Below, piece after piece: positions 35,841-47,099 of a stretch of DNA of 64,000 nucleotides. Each line of letters begins with the position of its first letter. Positions within the stretch are counted from its first letter, which is position 1. The DNA comes from Moringa oleifera. Taxonomy: Eukaryota > Streptophyta > Magnoliopsida > Brassicales > Moringaceae. The position numbers were made by a program, and so were the translations under genes. The notes below the pieces were generated by a model that did not search any database, was not told where the DNA came from, and saw only the letters and a list, made by a program, of their open reading frames with translations. The stretch covers positions 51,648-115,647 of the forward strand of contig JAJFZO010000042.1 in assembly GCA_021397835.1 (NCBI GenBank), written 5' to 3'.

Positions 35841-37453
35841 ACTGCCCAGCATGCGAGCCAGGGGTGCCGTGTCGCACGGGCCCTGGGCACGGGTTGCATG
35901 CCCGGGCAGCCCCCAGCAGGCACAGCATTGGCTGCTCGCCCAGCGTGTGGCAGCATTGGGCGCGCCAGCCAGGCCACGGGCTCCCATCGCGAGCCAGCCC
36001 CCACGTCCCTGTCCCTCGATTAAATGCCCAGCGAGCGAGCCAGGGGGGCCACGTCACAAGGTCCCTGGGCACGGGTGGCAGGCCCAGGCAGCCCCCAGCA
36101 GGCACGGCATGGGCTGCTCGCCCAGCGTGCGGCAGTGGTGGCATGTCATCCAGGCTGCGGGTGCCCATCGCGAGCCAGCCCCCGAGTCCCTGCCCCTCGA
36201 CTGACTGCCCAGCGTGCGAACCACGGGTGCCGCGTCGGAAAAACCCTGGGAACGGGTGGCACACCCCGGGAAGCCCCCAGCAGGCATGGAATGGGCTGCT
36301 CGCTCATCGTGCGGCGGAGGTGGACGCACCAGCCAGGCCGCTGGCGCCCATCGCGAGCCAACCCCCACGTCCCTGTCCCTCGACGTATTTCCCAGCGAGC
36401 GAGCCAGGGGGGCCGTGAGCATCAGTGGCACGCCCAGGAAGCCCCCAGCAAGCATGGCATGAGCTGCATGCCCAGTGTGCGGCAGCGGTGGGCGCACCAG
36501 CCAGGCCGTGGGCGCCCATCGCGAGCCAGCCCCCTCGTCCCTGCCCCTCGACTGACTGCCCAGCATAGCAGCCAGGGGTGCAGCATCGCACGGACCCTGG
36601 GCAAGGGTGGCATGCCCGGGTAGCCCCCAGCAAGCACAGCATGGGATGCTCGCCCAGCGTGCGGCAGTGGTGGGCGCGCCAGCCAGGCCGCGGGCGCCAA
36701 TCCCGAGCCAGCCCCCACGTCCCAGTCCCTCGACTATGTGCCGAGCGAGCGAGCCAGGGGAGCCACCTCGCATGGACCCTGGGCACAGCTTGAACGTGCA
36801 GGCAGCACCCAGCAGGCTTTGCATGGGCTGCTCGACCAGCGTGCGGCAGCGCTGGGCCAGGCCGTGTGCGCCCATCGCGAGCCAGCCCCCTCATCCCGGC
36901 CCCTCGACTGACTGCCCAGTGTGCGATCCAGGGGTGCCGCGTCGCACGGACCCTGGGCACGGGTGGCACACCGGGGCAGCCCCCAGCAGGCACGGCATGG
37001 GCTGCTCGCCTAGCGTGCGGCAGCGGTGGGCGCGCCAGCCAGGCCGCGGGCGCCCATCGCGAGCCAGCCCCCACGTCCCAGCCCCTTGACGTAGTGCCCA
37101 GCGAGCCAGGGCGGCCGAATCACACAGACCCTGGGCATGTGTGGCACGCCCAGGCAGCCCCCAGCAGGGATGGCATGGGCTGCTCGCCCAGCGTGCGGCA
37201 GCGGCGGGCGCGCCATCCCGGCAGCGGGCGCCCATCGCGAGCCAGCCCCCTCGTCCCTGCCCCTTGACTGACAGCCCAGCGTGCGAGCCAGGGGTGCTGC
37301 GTCGCACGGACCCTGGGCACGGGTGGCACGCCTGGCCTGCCCAAAGCAGGCACGGCATGGGCTGCTCGCCAAGCGTGCGGCAGCGTTGGGCGCGCCAGCC
37401 AGGCCGCTGGTGCCCATCGCGAGCAAGCCCCATCGTCCCTACCCCTCGACTGA

Positions 37454-37541
37454 CTGACCAGCGTGCGGCAGCACAGGGCGGGCCAGCCAGGCCGCGGGCG
37501 CCCATCACGAGCCGGCCCCCTTGTCCCTGCCCCTTGACTGA
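37454..37541 (+). repeat. Half monomer (88 bp), copy in the second block
   Basis: Counterpart of 34,663-34,750 at the same offset of 2,791 bp, with GCACAGGGCGG for GCGCAGGGCGG. The half monomer therefore predates duplication of the block. Confidence 0.86.
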
Positions 37542-37893
37542 CTGCCCAGCGTACGAGCCAGGGGTGCCGCGTCGCACGGACCCTGGGCATGGGTGGCACA
37601 CCCGGGCAGCCCCCAGCAGGGACGGCATGGGCTGCTCGCCTAGCGTGCGGCAGCGGTGGGTGCGCCAGCCAGGCCACGCGAGCCAGCCCCCTCATCCCTG
37701 CCCTCGACTGGCAGCCCAGCATACGAGCCGAGTGTGCCACGTCGCACGGACCCTGGGCACGGGTGGCACACCCGGACAGCCCCAAGCAGGCACGGCATGG
37801 GCTGCTCACCCAGCGTGCGGCAGCGTTGGGCGTGCCAGCCAGGCCACGGGCGCCCATCGCGAGCCAGCCCCCTCGTCCCTGCCCCTCGACTGA

Positions 37894-38985
37894 TTACCCA
37901 TCGTGCGAGCCAGGGGTAAAGCGTCGCACGGACCCTGGGCACGGGTGGCACTCCCAGGTAGCCTCCAGCAGGCACAGCATGGGCTGCTCACACAGCGTGC
38001 GGCAGCAGTGGGAGCGCCAGCAAGGCCGCGGGCGCCCATCGCGAGCCAGCCCCCTCGTCCATGCCCCTCGACTGACAGCCAAGAGTGCGAGCCAGGGTTG
38101 CCGCGTCACACGGACCCTGGGCACGGATGGCATGGCCAGGTTGCCCCAAGCAGGCACAGCATGGGCTCCCCGCCCAGCATGCAGCAGCGGTGGGCGCGCC
38201 AGCCAGGCCGCGGGTGCCCATTCCGAGCCAGCCCCCTCGTCCCTGCCCCTCAACTGATTACCCATTGTGCGAGCCAGGGGTAAAGCGTTGCACGGACCCT
38301 GGGCACGGGTGGCACTCCCAGGTAGCCTCCAGCAGGCACGGCATGGGCTGCTCACACAGCATGCGGCAGCAGTGGGAGCGCCAGCAAGGCCGCGGGCGCC
38401 CATCGCGAGCCAGCCCCCTCGTCCATGCCCCTCGACTGACAGCCAAGAGTGCGAGCCAGGGTTGCCGCGTCACACGGACCCTGGGCACGGATGGCATGGC
38501 CGGGTTGCCCCAAGCAGGCACAGCATGGGCTCCCCACCCATCATGCAGCAGCGGTGGGCGCGCCAGCCAGGCCGCGGGTGCCCATTCCGAGCCAGCCCCC
38601 TCGTCCCTGCCCCTCGACTGATTACCCATTGTGCGAGCCAGGGGTAAAGTGTCGCACGGACCCTGGGCACGGGTGGCACTCCCAGGTAGCCTCCAGCAGG
38701 CACGGCATGGGCTGCTCACACAGCGTGCGGCAGCAGTGGGAGCGCAAGCAAGGCCGCGGGCGCCCATCGCGAGCCAGCCCCCTCGTCCATGCCCCTCGAC
38801 TGAAAGCCAAGAGTGTGAGCCAGGGGTGCCGCGTTGCACGGACCCTATGCATGGGAGGCAAGCCCAGGCAGCCTCCTGCGGGCACGGCATGGGCTGCTCA
38901 CCCAGCGTGCAGCAGCGGTGGGCGTGCCAGCAAGGCCACGGGCGCCCATCACGAGCCAGCCCCCTCGTCCCTGCCCCTCGACTGA
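37894..38985 (+). repeat. 364 bp dimer, three copies (in block copy 2)
   Basis: GATTACCCAT markers occur at 37,894, 38,258 and 38,622, exactly 364 bp apart. The first block has only two (35,114 and 35,478), so one dimer was gained in this block or lost from the other after the blocks separated. Confidence 0.9.
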
Positions 38986-39173
38986 CTGCCCAGCATGCGA
39001 GCCATGGGTGCCGTGTCGCACGGGCCCTGGGCACGGGTTGCATGCCTGGGCAGCCCCCAGCAGGCACAGCATCGGCTGCTCGCCCAGCGTGCGGCAGTGT
39101 TGGGCGCGCCAGCCAGGCCACGGCCGCGGGCGCCCATCGCGAGCCAGCCCCCTCGTCCCTGTCCCTCGACTAA

Positions 39174-40081
39174 GTGCCCAGCGAGCGAGCCAAGGGAGCC
39201 GCTTCGCATGGACCCTTGGCACGGAAGGCAGGCCCAGGCAGCCCCCAACAGGCAAGCCATGGGCCAAGTGGCCAGCATGCGTCAGTGGTCGGCGTGCCAG
39301 CCAGGCCGCGGGTGCCCATCACGAGCCAGCCCCCTCGTCCCCGCCCCTCGACTGACTGCCCAGCGTGCGAGCCAGGGGTGCCGTGTCGCACGGGCCCTGG
39401 GCATGGGTTGCACGCCCGGGCAGCCCCCAGCAGGCACAGCATCGGCTGCTCACCCAGCGTGCAGCAGCGTTGGGCGCGCCAGCCAGGCCACGGGCTCCCA
39501 TCGCGAGCCAGCCCCCTCGTCCCTGTCCCTCAACTAAGTGCCCAGCGAGCGAGCCAAGGGAGCCGCTTCGCATGGACCCTTGGCACGGAAGGCAGGCCCA
39601 GGCAGCCCCCAACAGGCAAGGCATGGGCCAAGTGCCCAGCATGCGTCAGCGGTCGGCGTGCCAGCCAGGCCGCGGGTGCCCATCATGAGCCCGCCCCCTC
39701 GTCCCCGCCCCTCGACTGACTGCCCAGCGTGCGAGCCAGGGGTGCCGTGTCACATGGGCCCTGGGCATGGGTTGCACGCCCGGGCAGCCCCCAGCAGGCA
39801 CAGCATCGGCTGCTCACCCAGCGTGCAGCAGCGTTGGGCGCGCCAGCCAGGCCACGGGCTCCCATCGCGAGCCAGCCCCCGTCCCTGTCCCTCGACTAAG
39901 TGCCCAGCGAGCGAGCCAAGGGAGCCGCTTCGCATGGACCCTTGGCACGGAAGGCAGGCCCAGGCAGCCCCCAACAGGCAAGGCATGGGCCAAGTGCCCA
40001 GCATGCGTCAGCGGTCGGCGTGCCAGCCAGGCCGCGGGTGCCCATCACGAGCCAGCCCCCTCGTCCCCGCCCCTCGACTGA
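39174..40081 (+). repeat. Local dimer amplification, A-type plus B2-type (2.5 copies)
   Basis: A-type monomers start at 39,174, 39,538 and 39,900 (GAGCCAAGGGAGCCGCTTCG, GGAAGGCAGGCCCAGG, CCCCAACAGGCAAG, GGGCCAAGTG). They alternate with B2 monomers marked by GCACGGGCCCTGGGCA, CACAGCATCGGCTGC and GCGTTGGGCGCGCC. The third dimer is 2 bp short (CCAGCCCCCGTCCCTG near 39,876). Confidence 0.88.
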
Positions 40082-40454
40082 CTGCCCAGCGTGCGAGCCA
40101 GGGGTGCCGCGTTGCATGGATCCTGGGCATGGGTGGCATGCCCGGGCAGCCCCTAGCAGGCACGGCATGGGCTGCTCGCCCAGCGTGTGGCAGCGGTGGC
40201 CACGCCAGCCAGGCCGCGGGGGCCCATCACTAGCCAGCCCCCTGGTCCCCGCCCCTCGACTGACTGCCCAGCATGCGAGCCAGGGCTGCCGTGTCGCACG
40301 GACCCTCGGCATTGATGGCACGCCTGTGCAGCCCCCAGCAGGCACGGCATGGGCTGCTCGCCCAGCGTGCGGCAGCGGTGGGCGTGCCAGCCCGTTCACG
40401 GGCGCCCATCGCGAGCCAGCCCCCTCATCCATGCCCCTCAACTGACTGCCCAGC

Positions 40455-40616
40455 GTGCGAGCCAGGGGTGCCACATCACACAGACCCTGGGAATGGGTAG
40501 CATGCCTGGCCAGCCCCAAGCAGGCACGGCATGGGCTGCTCGCCCAGCGTGCGGCAGCGGTGTGGGCGCCCATCCCGAGCCAGCCCCCTCGTCCCTACCC
40601 CTCGACTGACTGCCCA
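40455..40616 (+). repeat. Shortened monomer missing one arm of the hairpin
   Basis: GCAGCGGTGTGGGCGCCCAT at about 40,555 lacks about 20 bp, the GGCGCGCCAGCCAGGCCGCG stretch. The gap has a different position from the common 34 bp deletion but removes the same predicted hairpin. Confidence 0.76.
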
Positions 40617-41701
40617 GTGTGCCAGCAAGGGGTGCCGTGTTGCACGGACCCTGGGCATGGGTGGCAAGCCCAGGCAGCCCCCAGCAGGTACGGCATGGGC
40701 TGCTCGCCCAGCGTGCGGCAGCGGTGGCCATGCAAGCCAGGCCGCGGGCGCGCATCGCAAGCTAGCCCCCACGTTCCTGTCCCTCGACCAAGTGCCCAAT
40801 GAGCGAGCCATGGGGGCCACGTCATACAGACCCTGGGCACATCTGGCACGCCCAGGCAGCCCCCAGCAGGCACGGCATGGGTTGCTCGTCCAGCGTGCAG
40901 CAGCGGTGGGCGCGCCAACCAGGCCGCGGGTGCCCATCGCGAGCCAGCCCACGAGTCTCTGCCCCTCGACTGACTGCCCAGGGTGCGAGCAAGAGGTACC
41001 ACATCGCTAGGACCCTGGGCATGGGTGGCACGCCCAGGCAGCTCCCAGCAGGAACGGCATGGGCTGCTCGCCCAGCGTGCGGCAGCGGTGGGCGAGCCAG
41101 CCAGGCCGCGGTCGCCCATCGCTAGCTAGCCCCCACGTCCCTGTCCCTCGACTAAGTGCCCAGCGAGCGAGCCAGGGGGGCCGCGTCACATGGATCCTTG
41201 CCACGGGTGGCACGCCCAGGATGTCCCCAGCAGGCACGGCATTGGCTACTCGCCCAGCGTGCGGCAGCGGCGGGCACGGCAGCCAGGCCGCAGGCGCCAA
41301 TTGCGAGCTAGCCCCCACGTTCCTGTCCCTCAACTAAATGCCCAGCGAGCGATCCAGAGGTGCCGCATCCCACGGACCCTGGGCACGGGTGGCACGCCCA
41401 GGCAGCCCCCAACAGGCACGCCATGGGATGCCTGCCCAGCGTGCGGCAGCTGTGGCCGCGGCAGCCAGGCCGCGGGTGCCCATCGCGAGCTAGCCCCCAC
41501 GTTCCTGTCCCTCGACTAAGTGCCCAGCGAACGAGCTAGGGGGAACGCGTTGCACGGACCCAGGGCACGGGTGGAATGCCCAGGAAGCCCCGAGCAGGCA
41601 CGGCATTGGCTGCTCGCCAAGCGTGCGGCGGCGGCGGGCACGCTAGATATGCCGCGGGCGCCCATCGCGAGCTAGCCCCCTCGTTCCTGTTCCTCGACTA
41701 A

Positions 41702-41843
41702 GTGCCCAGTGAGCGAGCCAGGGGGGCCGCGTTACATGGATCTTTGGCACGGGTGGCACGCCCAGGCAGTCCCCAGCAGGCACGGCAGCCTGGCCGCAGG
41801 CGCCAATCGCGAGCTAGCCCCCACGTTCCTGTCCCTCAACTAA
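41702..41843 (+). repeat. Truncated 142 bp monomer
   Basis: CAGGCACGGCA is joined to GCCTGGCCGCAGGCGCC near 41,785, removing about 40 bp including the GCCCAGCGTGCGGCAGCGG box. Confidence 0.8.
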
Positions 41844-44748
41844 ATGCCCAGCGAGCGAGCCAGGGGTGCTGCGTCGCATGGACCCTGGGCACGGGTGGCA
41901 CGCCCAGGCAGCCCCCAGCAGTCACGCCATGGGCTGCCTGCCCAGCGTGCAGCAGCTGTGGCCGCAGCAGCCAGGCCGCGGGTGCCCATCGCAAGCTAGC
42001 CCCCACGTTCCTGTCCCTCGACTAAGTGCCCAGCGAACGAGCTAGGGGGAACACGTTGCACGGACCCAGGGCACGGGTGTAACACCCAGGAAGCCCCGAG
42101 CAGGCACGGGATTGGCTGCTCGCCCAGCGTGCGGCGGCGGTGGGCACGCTAGATAGGCCGCGGGCGCCCATCGTGAGCTAGCCCCCTCGTTCCTGTTCCT
42201 CGACTAAGTGCCCAGTGAGCGAGCCAGGGGGGCCGCATCGCACCGACCCTGGGCACGGGCCAGGCAGCCCCCAGAAGGCATGGCATGGGCTGCTCGCCCG
42301 TCGTGCGGCAGCGGCCGGCGCGCCAGCCAGGCTGCGGGCGCCAATCGCGAGCCAGCCCCCTCGTCCCTGCCCCTCGACGGACTGCCCAGCGTACGAGCCA
42401 GGGGTGCCGCGTCGCACAGACCCTGGGCATGAGTGGCAGGCCCAGGAAGCCCTCAGCAGCCATGGCATAGGCTGCTCGCCCAGCATGCTGCAGCGGTGGG
42501 CGCACCAGCAAGGCCACGGGCGCCCAACGTGAGCCAGCCCCCACGTCCCTGTCCCTCAACTAAGAGCCCAGTGAGCGAGCCAGGGAGGCTGCATCGCATG
42601 GACCCTTGGCACTGGTGGCATGCCCAGGCAGTCCCCAGCAGGCACGGCATTGGCTGCTCGTCCAGTGTGCGGCAGCGGTGGCCGCGCAAGCCAGGCCGCG
42701 GGCGCGCATCGCAAGCTAGCCCCCACGTTCCTGTCCCTCGACTAAGTGCCCAGCAATATGAGCCATTGGGGCCACGTCGTACAGAACCTGGGCACGTGTG
42801 GCACACCCAGTCAGCCCCCTTCAGGCATGGCATGGGCTGCTCACCCAGCGTGCAGCAGCGGTGGGCGCGCCAGCCAGGCCGTGGGCGCCCATCGCGAGAC
42901 AGCCCTCGAGTCCCTGCTCCTCGACTGACTGCCCAGGGTGCGAGCCAGGGGTGCCACATTGCACGGACCCTGGGCATTGGTGGCACGAGCGGGAAGCCCC
43001 CAGCAGGCACAGCATGGGCGGCTCGCCCTGCATGCGGCAGCGGTTGGAGCGCCAGCCAGGCCGCGGGCGGCCATCGTGAGCTAGCCCCCATGTTCCTGTC
43101 CCTCGACTAAGTGCCCAGTGAGCGAGCCAGGGAGGCGGTGTCGCATGGACCTTGGGCACAGGTGGCCAACCCAGGAAGCCCCCAGCAGGCACGGCATGAG
43201 CTAATCGCCCAGTGTGCTGCAGCGGTGGCCGCGCAAGCGAGGCCGCGGGCGCCCATCGCGTGCCGGCTCCGTCGTCCCTGCCCCTCGACTGACTGCCCAG
43301 CGTGCGAGCCAGGGGTGCCACATCGCACGGACCCTGGGTACGGGTGGCACACCCGGGCAGCCCCCAGCTGGTACGGCCTGGGCTGCTCGCCCACCGTGCG
43401 GCAGCGGTGGGCGCGCCAGCCAAACCGCGGTCGCCCATCGCGAGCCGGCCCCCAAGTCCCTGACCCTCGACTGACTGCCCAGCGTGCGAGCCAGGGGTGC
43501 CGCGTCGCACGGACCCTGGGCACGGGTGACACGCCCAGGCAGCCCCCAGCAGGCACAGCATGGGCTGCTTGCCCAGCGTGCGGCAGCGGTGGCCGCGGAA
43601 GCCAGGCCGCGGGCGCCGATCGCAAGATAGCCCCCACATTCCTGTCCCTCAACTAAGTGCCCAGCGAGCGAGCCAGGGGGGCCGCGTTGCATGGACCCTG
43701 GGCACGGGTGGCACGACCAGGCAGCCCCCAGCAGGCACGGCATGTGCTGCTCTCCCATCGTACGGCAGCGGTGGGCGAGCCAGCCAGGCCGCGGGCGCCC
43801 ATCGCGAGCTAGCCCCCACATTCCTGTCCCTCGACGAAGTGCCCAGCAAGCGAGCCAGGGGGGCCGTGTCGCACGGACCCTGGGCACGGGTGGCATGCCC
43901 AGGCAGCCCCCAGCAGGCACGGCATGGGCTGCTCACCCAGCGTGCGGCAGAGGTTAGCGCGCCAGCCAGGCCGTGGGCGCCCATCACGAGCCAGCCCCCT
44001 CGTCCCTGCCCCTCGACTGAATTCCCAGCGTGCGAGCCAGGGGTGCCGCGTCGTACAGACCCTGGGCATGGGTGGCATGCCCAAGTAGCCCCAAGCAGGC
44101 ACTGTATGGGCTGCTCGCACAGCGTGTCGCAGTGGTGGGTGCGCCAGCAAGGCCGCGGGCGCCTATCGCGAGCCAACCCCCTCGTTCCAGCCCCTCGACT
44201 GACTGCCCAGCGTGAGAACCAGGGGTGTCGCATCGCATGGACCCTGGGCATGGGTGGCATTCCTGGGCAGCCCCCAGCAGGCACGGCATGGGCTGCTCAC
44301 CCAGTGTACGGCAGATGTGGGTGTGCCAGACAGGCGGCGGGCGCCCATCGCGAGCCAGCCCCCACGTCCCTGTCCCTTAACTATGTCCTCAGCGAGTGAG
44401 CCAGGGGGGCCGAGTCGCACGGACCCTGGGCATGGGTGGCACACCCAGGCAGCCCCCAGCAGGAACGGCATGGGCTGCTCGCCCAGCGTGCGGGAGCGGT
44501 CGGCGTGCCAGCAAGGCAGCGGGCGCCCATTGCGAGCCAGCCCCCACGTCCCTGTCCCTTAACTATGTGCCCAGCGCTTGAGTCAGGGGGGCCACATCGC
44601 ATGGACTCTGGGCATGAGTGGCACGCCCTGGCAGCCCCCAGCAGGCATGGCATGGGCTGCTCGCCCAACGTGCGGCAGCGGTGGGCGAGCCAGCCAGGCC
44701 GCGGTCGCCCATCGCTAGCTAGCCCCCACGTCCCTGTCCCTCGACTAA

Positions 44749-45655
44749 GTGCCCAGCGAGCGAACCAGGGGGGCCGCGTCGCATGGACCCTGGGCACGGG
44801 TGGCCCGCCAAGGCAGCCCCCAGCAGGCACGGCATGGGCTGCTCGCCCAGCGTGCGGCTGCGGTGGGCGCGCCAGCCAGGCCACGGGCAACGATCGCAAG
44901 CCAACCTCTTGTCCCTGTCCCTCGACTTACTACCCAACGTGCGAGCCAGGGGTGCCGTGTCGCATGGACACTGGGCACGGGTTGCATGCCCAGGCTGCCC
45001 CCAGCAGGCAGGGCATGGGCTGCTCGCCCAGCGTGCAGCTGAGGTGGGGGCGCAAGCCATGCCGCGGGCGCCGATCGCGAGCCAACCCCTCGTCTCTGCC
45101 CCTCGACTGACTATCCAACGTGTGAGCCAGGGGTGCCGCGTCGCATGGACACTGGGCACGGGCTGCACGCCCAGGCTGCCTCCAGCAGGCAGGGCATGGG
45201 CTGCTTGCCCAGCATGCGGCTGCGGGTGGCGCGCCAGCCAAGCCGCGGGCGCCGATCGTGAGCCAACCCCTCGTCCCTGCCCCTCGACTGACTGCCCAAC
45301 ATGCGAGCCAGGGGTGCCGAATCGCATGGACCCTGGGCATGGGTGGCACGCCCGGGCAGCCCCCAGCACGCACGGCATGGGCTGCTTGCCCAGTGTGCGG
45401 CAGCTGTGGGTGCGCCAGCCAGGCCGCGGACGCCCATCGCGAGCCAGCCCCCACGTCCCTGTCCCTTGACTATATGCTCAGTGAGCGAGCCAGGGGTGCT
45501 GCGTCGTATGGACCCTGGGCATGGGTGGCACGCCCAGGCAGCCCCCAGCAGGCACGGCATGGGCTGCTCGCCCAGCGTGCGGCAGCGGTGGGCGTGCCAG
45601 CCAGGCAGCGGGCGCCTATTGCGAGCCAACCCCCACATCCCTTTCCCTCGACTAA
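44749..45655 (+). repeat. 5-monomer higher-order unit, copy 1 (907 bp)
   Basis: Contains the distinctive monomers GACTTACTACCCAACGT (about 44,925), GACACTGGGCACGGG, CAGGCAGGGCATGGG, GCGGCTGCGG or GCAGCTGAGG, and GCGCCGATCG. The same series restarts at 45,656 with landmark CTCGACTTACTACCC at 44,921 and 45,828, 907 bp apart. Confidence 0.86.
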
Positions 45656-46562
45656 GTGCCCAGCGATTGAGCCAGGGAGGCCGCATCGCATGGACTCTGG
45701 GCACTAGTGGCCTGCCCAGGCAGCCCCCAGCAGGCACGGCATGGGCTGCTCGCCCAGCGTGCGGCTGCGGTGGGCGCGCCGGCCAGGCCACGGGAAACGA
45801 TCGCGAGCCAACCTCTCGTCCCTGTCCCTCGACTTACTACCCAACGTACGAGCCAGGGGTGCCGCTTCGCACAGACACTGGGCACGGGTTGCACACCCAG
45901 GCTGCCCCCAGCAGGCAGGGCATGGGCTGCTCGCCCAGCGTGCGGCTGAGGTGGGCGCGCAAGCCATGCCGCGGGCGCCAATCGCGAGCCAACCCCTCGT
46001 CTCTGCCCCTCGACTGACTACCCAACGTGCGAGCCAGGGGTGCCACATCGCATGGACACTGGGCACGGGCTGCACGCCCAGGCTACCCCCAGCAGGCAGG
46101 GCATGGGCTGCTCGCCCAGCGTGCGGCTGCGGGGGGCGTGCCAGCCAGGCCGCGGGCGCCGATCGCGAGCCAACCCCTCGTCCCTGCCCCTCGACAGACT
46201 GCCCAACGTGCGAGCCAGGGGTGCCGAATCGCATGGACCCTGGGCATGGGTGGCACGCCCGGGCAGCCCCCAGCAGGCATGGCATGGGCTGCTCACCCAG
46301 TGTGCGGCAGCTGTGGGTGCGCCAGCCAGGCAGCGGGCGCCCATTGCGAGCCAACCCCCTCATCCCTTTCCCTCGACTAAGTGCCCAGCGATTGAGCCAG
46401 GGGGGCCGCATCGCATGGACTCTGGGCACTGGTGGCACGCCCTGGCAGCCCACAGCAGGCATGGCATGGGCTGCTTCCCCAGCGTGCGGCAGCGGTGGGC
46501 ACGCCAGCCAGGCCTTGGTCGCCCTTCGCGAGCTAGCCCCCACGTCCTTGTCGCTCGACAAA
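45656..46562 (+). repeat. 5-monomer higher-order unit, copy 2 (907 bp)
   Basis: Repeats 44,749-45,655. The ACCCAACGT monomers are at about 45,838 and 46,018, and the GGGGTGCCGAATCGCATGG monomer at about 46,215 (45,310 in copy 1). A partial third copy follows, with a further ACCCAACGT monomer near 46,746. Confidence 0.84.
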
Positions 46563-47099
46563 GTGCCCAGTGAGCGAGCCAGGGGGGCCGCGTCGCGCGG
46601 ACCCTGGGGATGGGTGGCATGCCCAGACTGCCCCCAGCAGGCACGGCATGGGCTTCTCGCCCAGCGTTCGGCTGCGGTGGGCGTGCCAGCCAGGCCGCGG
46701 GCGCCGATCGTCAGCCAACCCCTCGTCCCTGCTCCTCGACTGACTACCCAACGTGCGAGCCAGGGGTGCCGCGTCGCACGGAACCTGGGCATGGGTGGCA
46801 CGCCGAGGCAGCCCCCAGCAGGCACGGCATGGCCTGCTCACCCAGCGTGCGGCTGTGGTTGGCGCGCCAGCAAGGCCGAGGGCGCGCATCGCGGGCCAAA
46901 CCCCTCGTCCCTGCCCCTCGACTCACTGCCCAGCGTGCAAGCCAGGGGTGCCGTGTCGCGTGGACCCTGGGCACGAGTGGCATGCCCGGGCAGCCCCCAG
47001 CAGACACGGTATGGGCTGCTCGCCCAGCGTGCGGCAGCGGTGGGCGCGCCAGCCAGGCCGCGGGCGCCCATCGCGAGCTAGCCCCCACGTTCCTGTCCC

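Larger units (their letters stand above)
33226..36016 (+). repeat. 2.79 kb higher-order block, copy 1
   Basis: Followed immediately by copy 2. Positions in the two copies stay 2,791 bp apart over about 1.6 kb (for example 33,481/36,272 and 34,021/36,812, one difference per 60 bp compared). The block contains an 88 bp half monomer (34,663-34,750), a monomer with GCGCTGGGCCAGGCCGTGTG lacking part of the hairpin segment, and a 364 bp dimer present twice (35,114 and 35,478). Confidence 0.9.
36017..39120 (+). repeat. 2.79 kb higher-order block, copy 2 (extended)
   Basis: Tandem copy of 33,226-36,016. Differences that define its history are an 11 bp deletion at about 37,679 (ACGCGAGCCAGCC; the offset drops from 2,791 to 2,780) and one extra 364 bp dimer (offset rises to 3,144 by 38,740). 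It ends at a fused junction near 39,117-39,130 where ACGGCCGCGGG replaces ACGGG. Confidence 0.88.
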
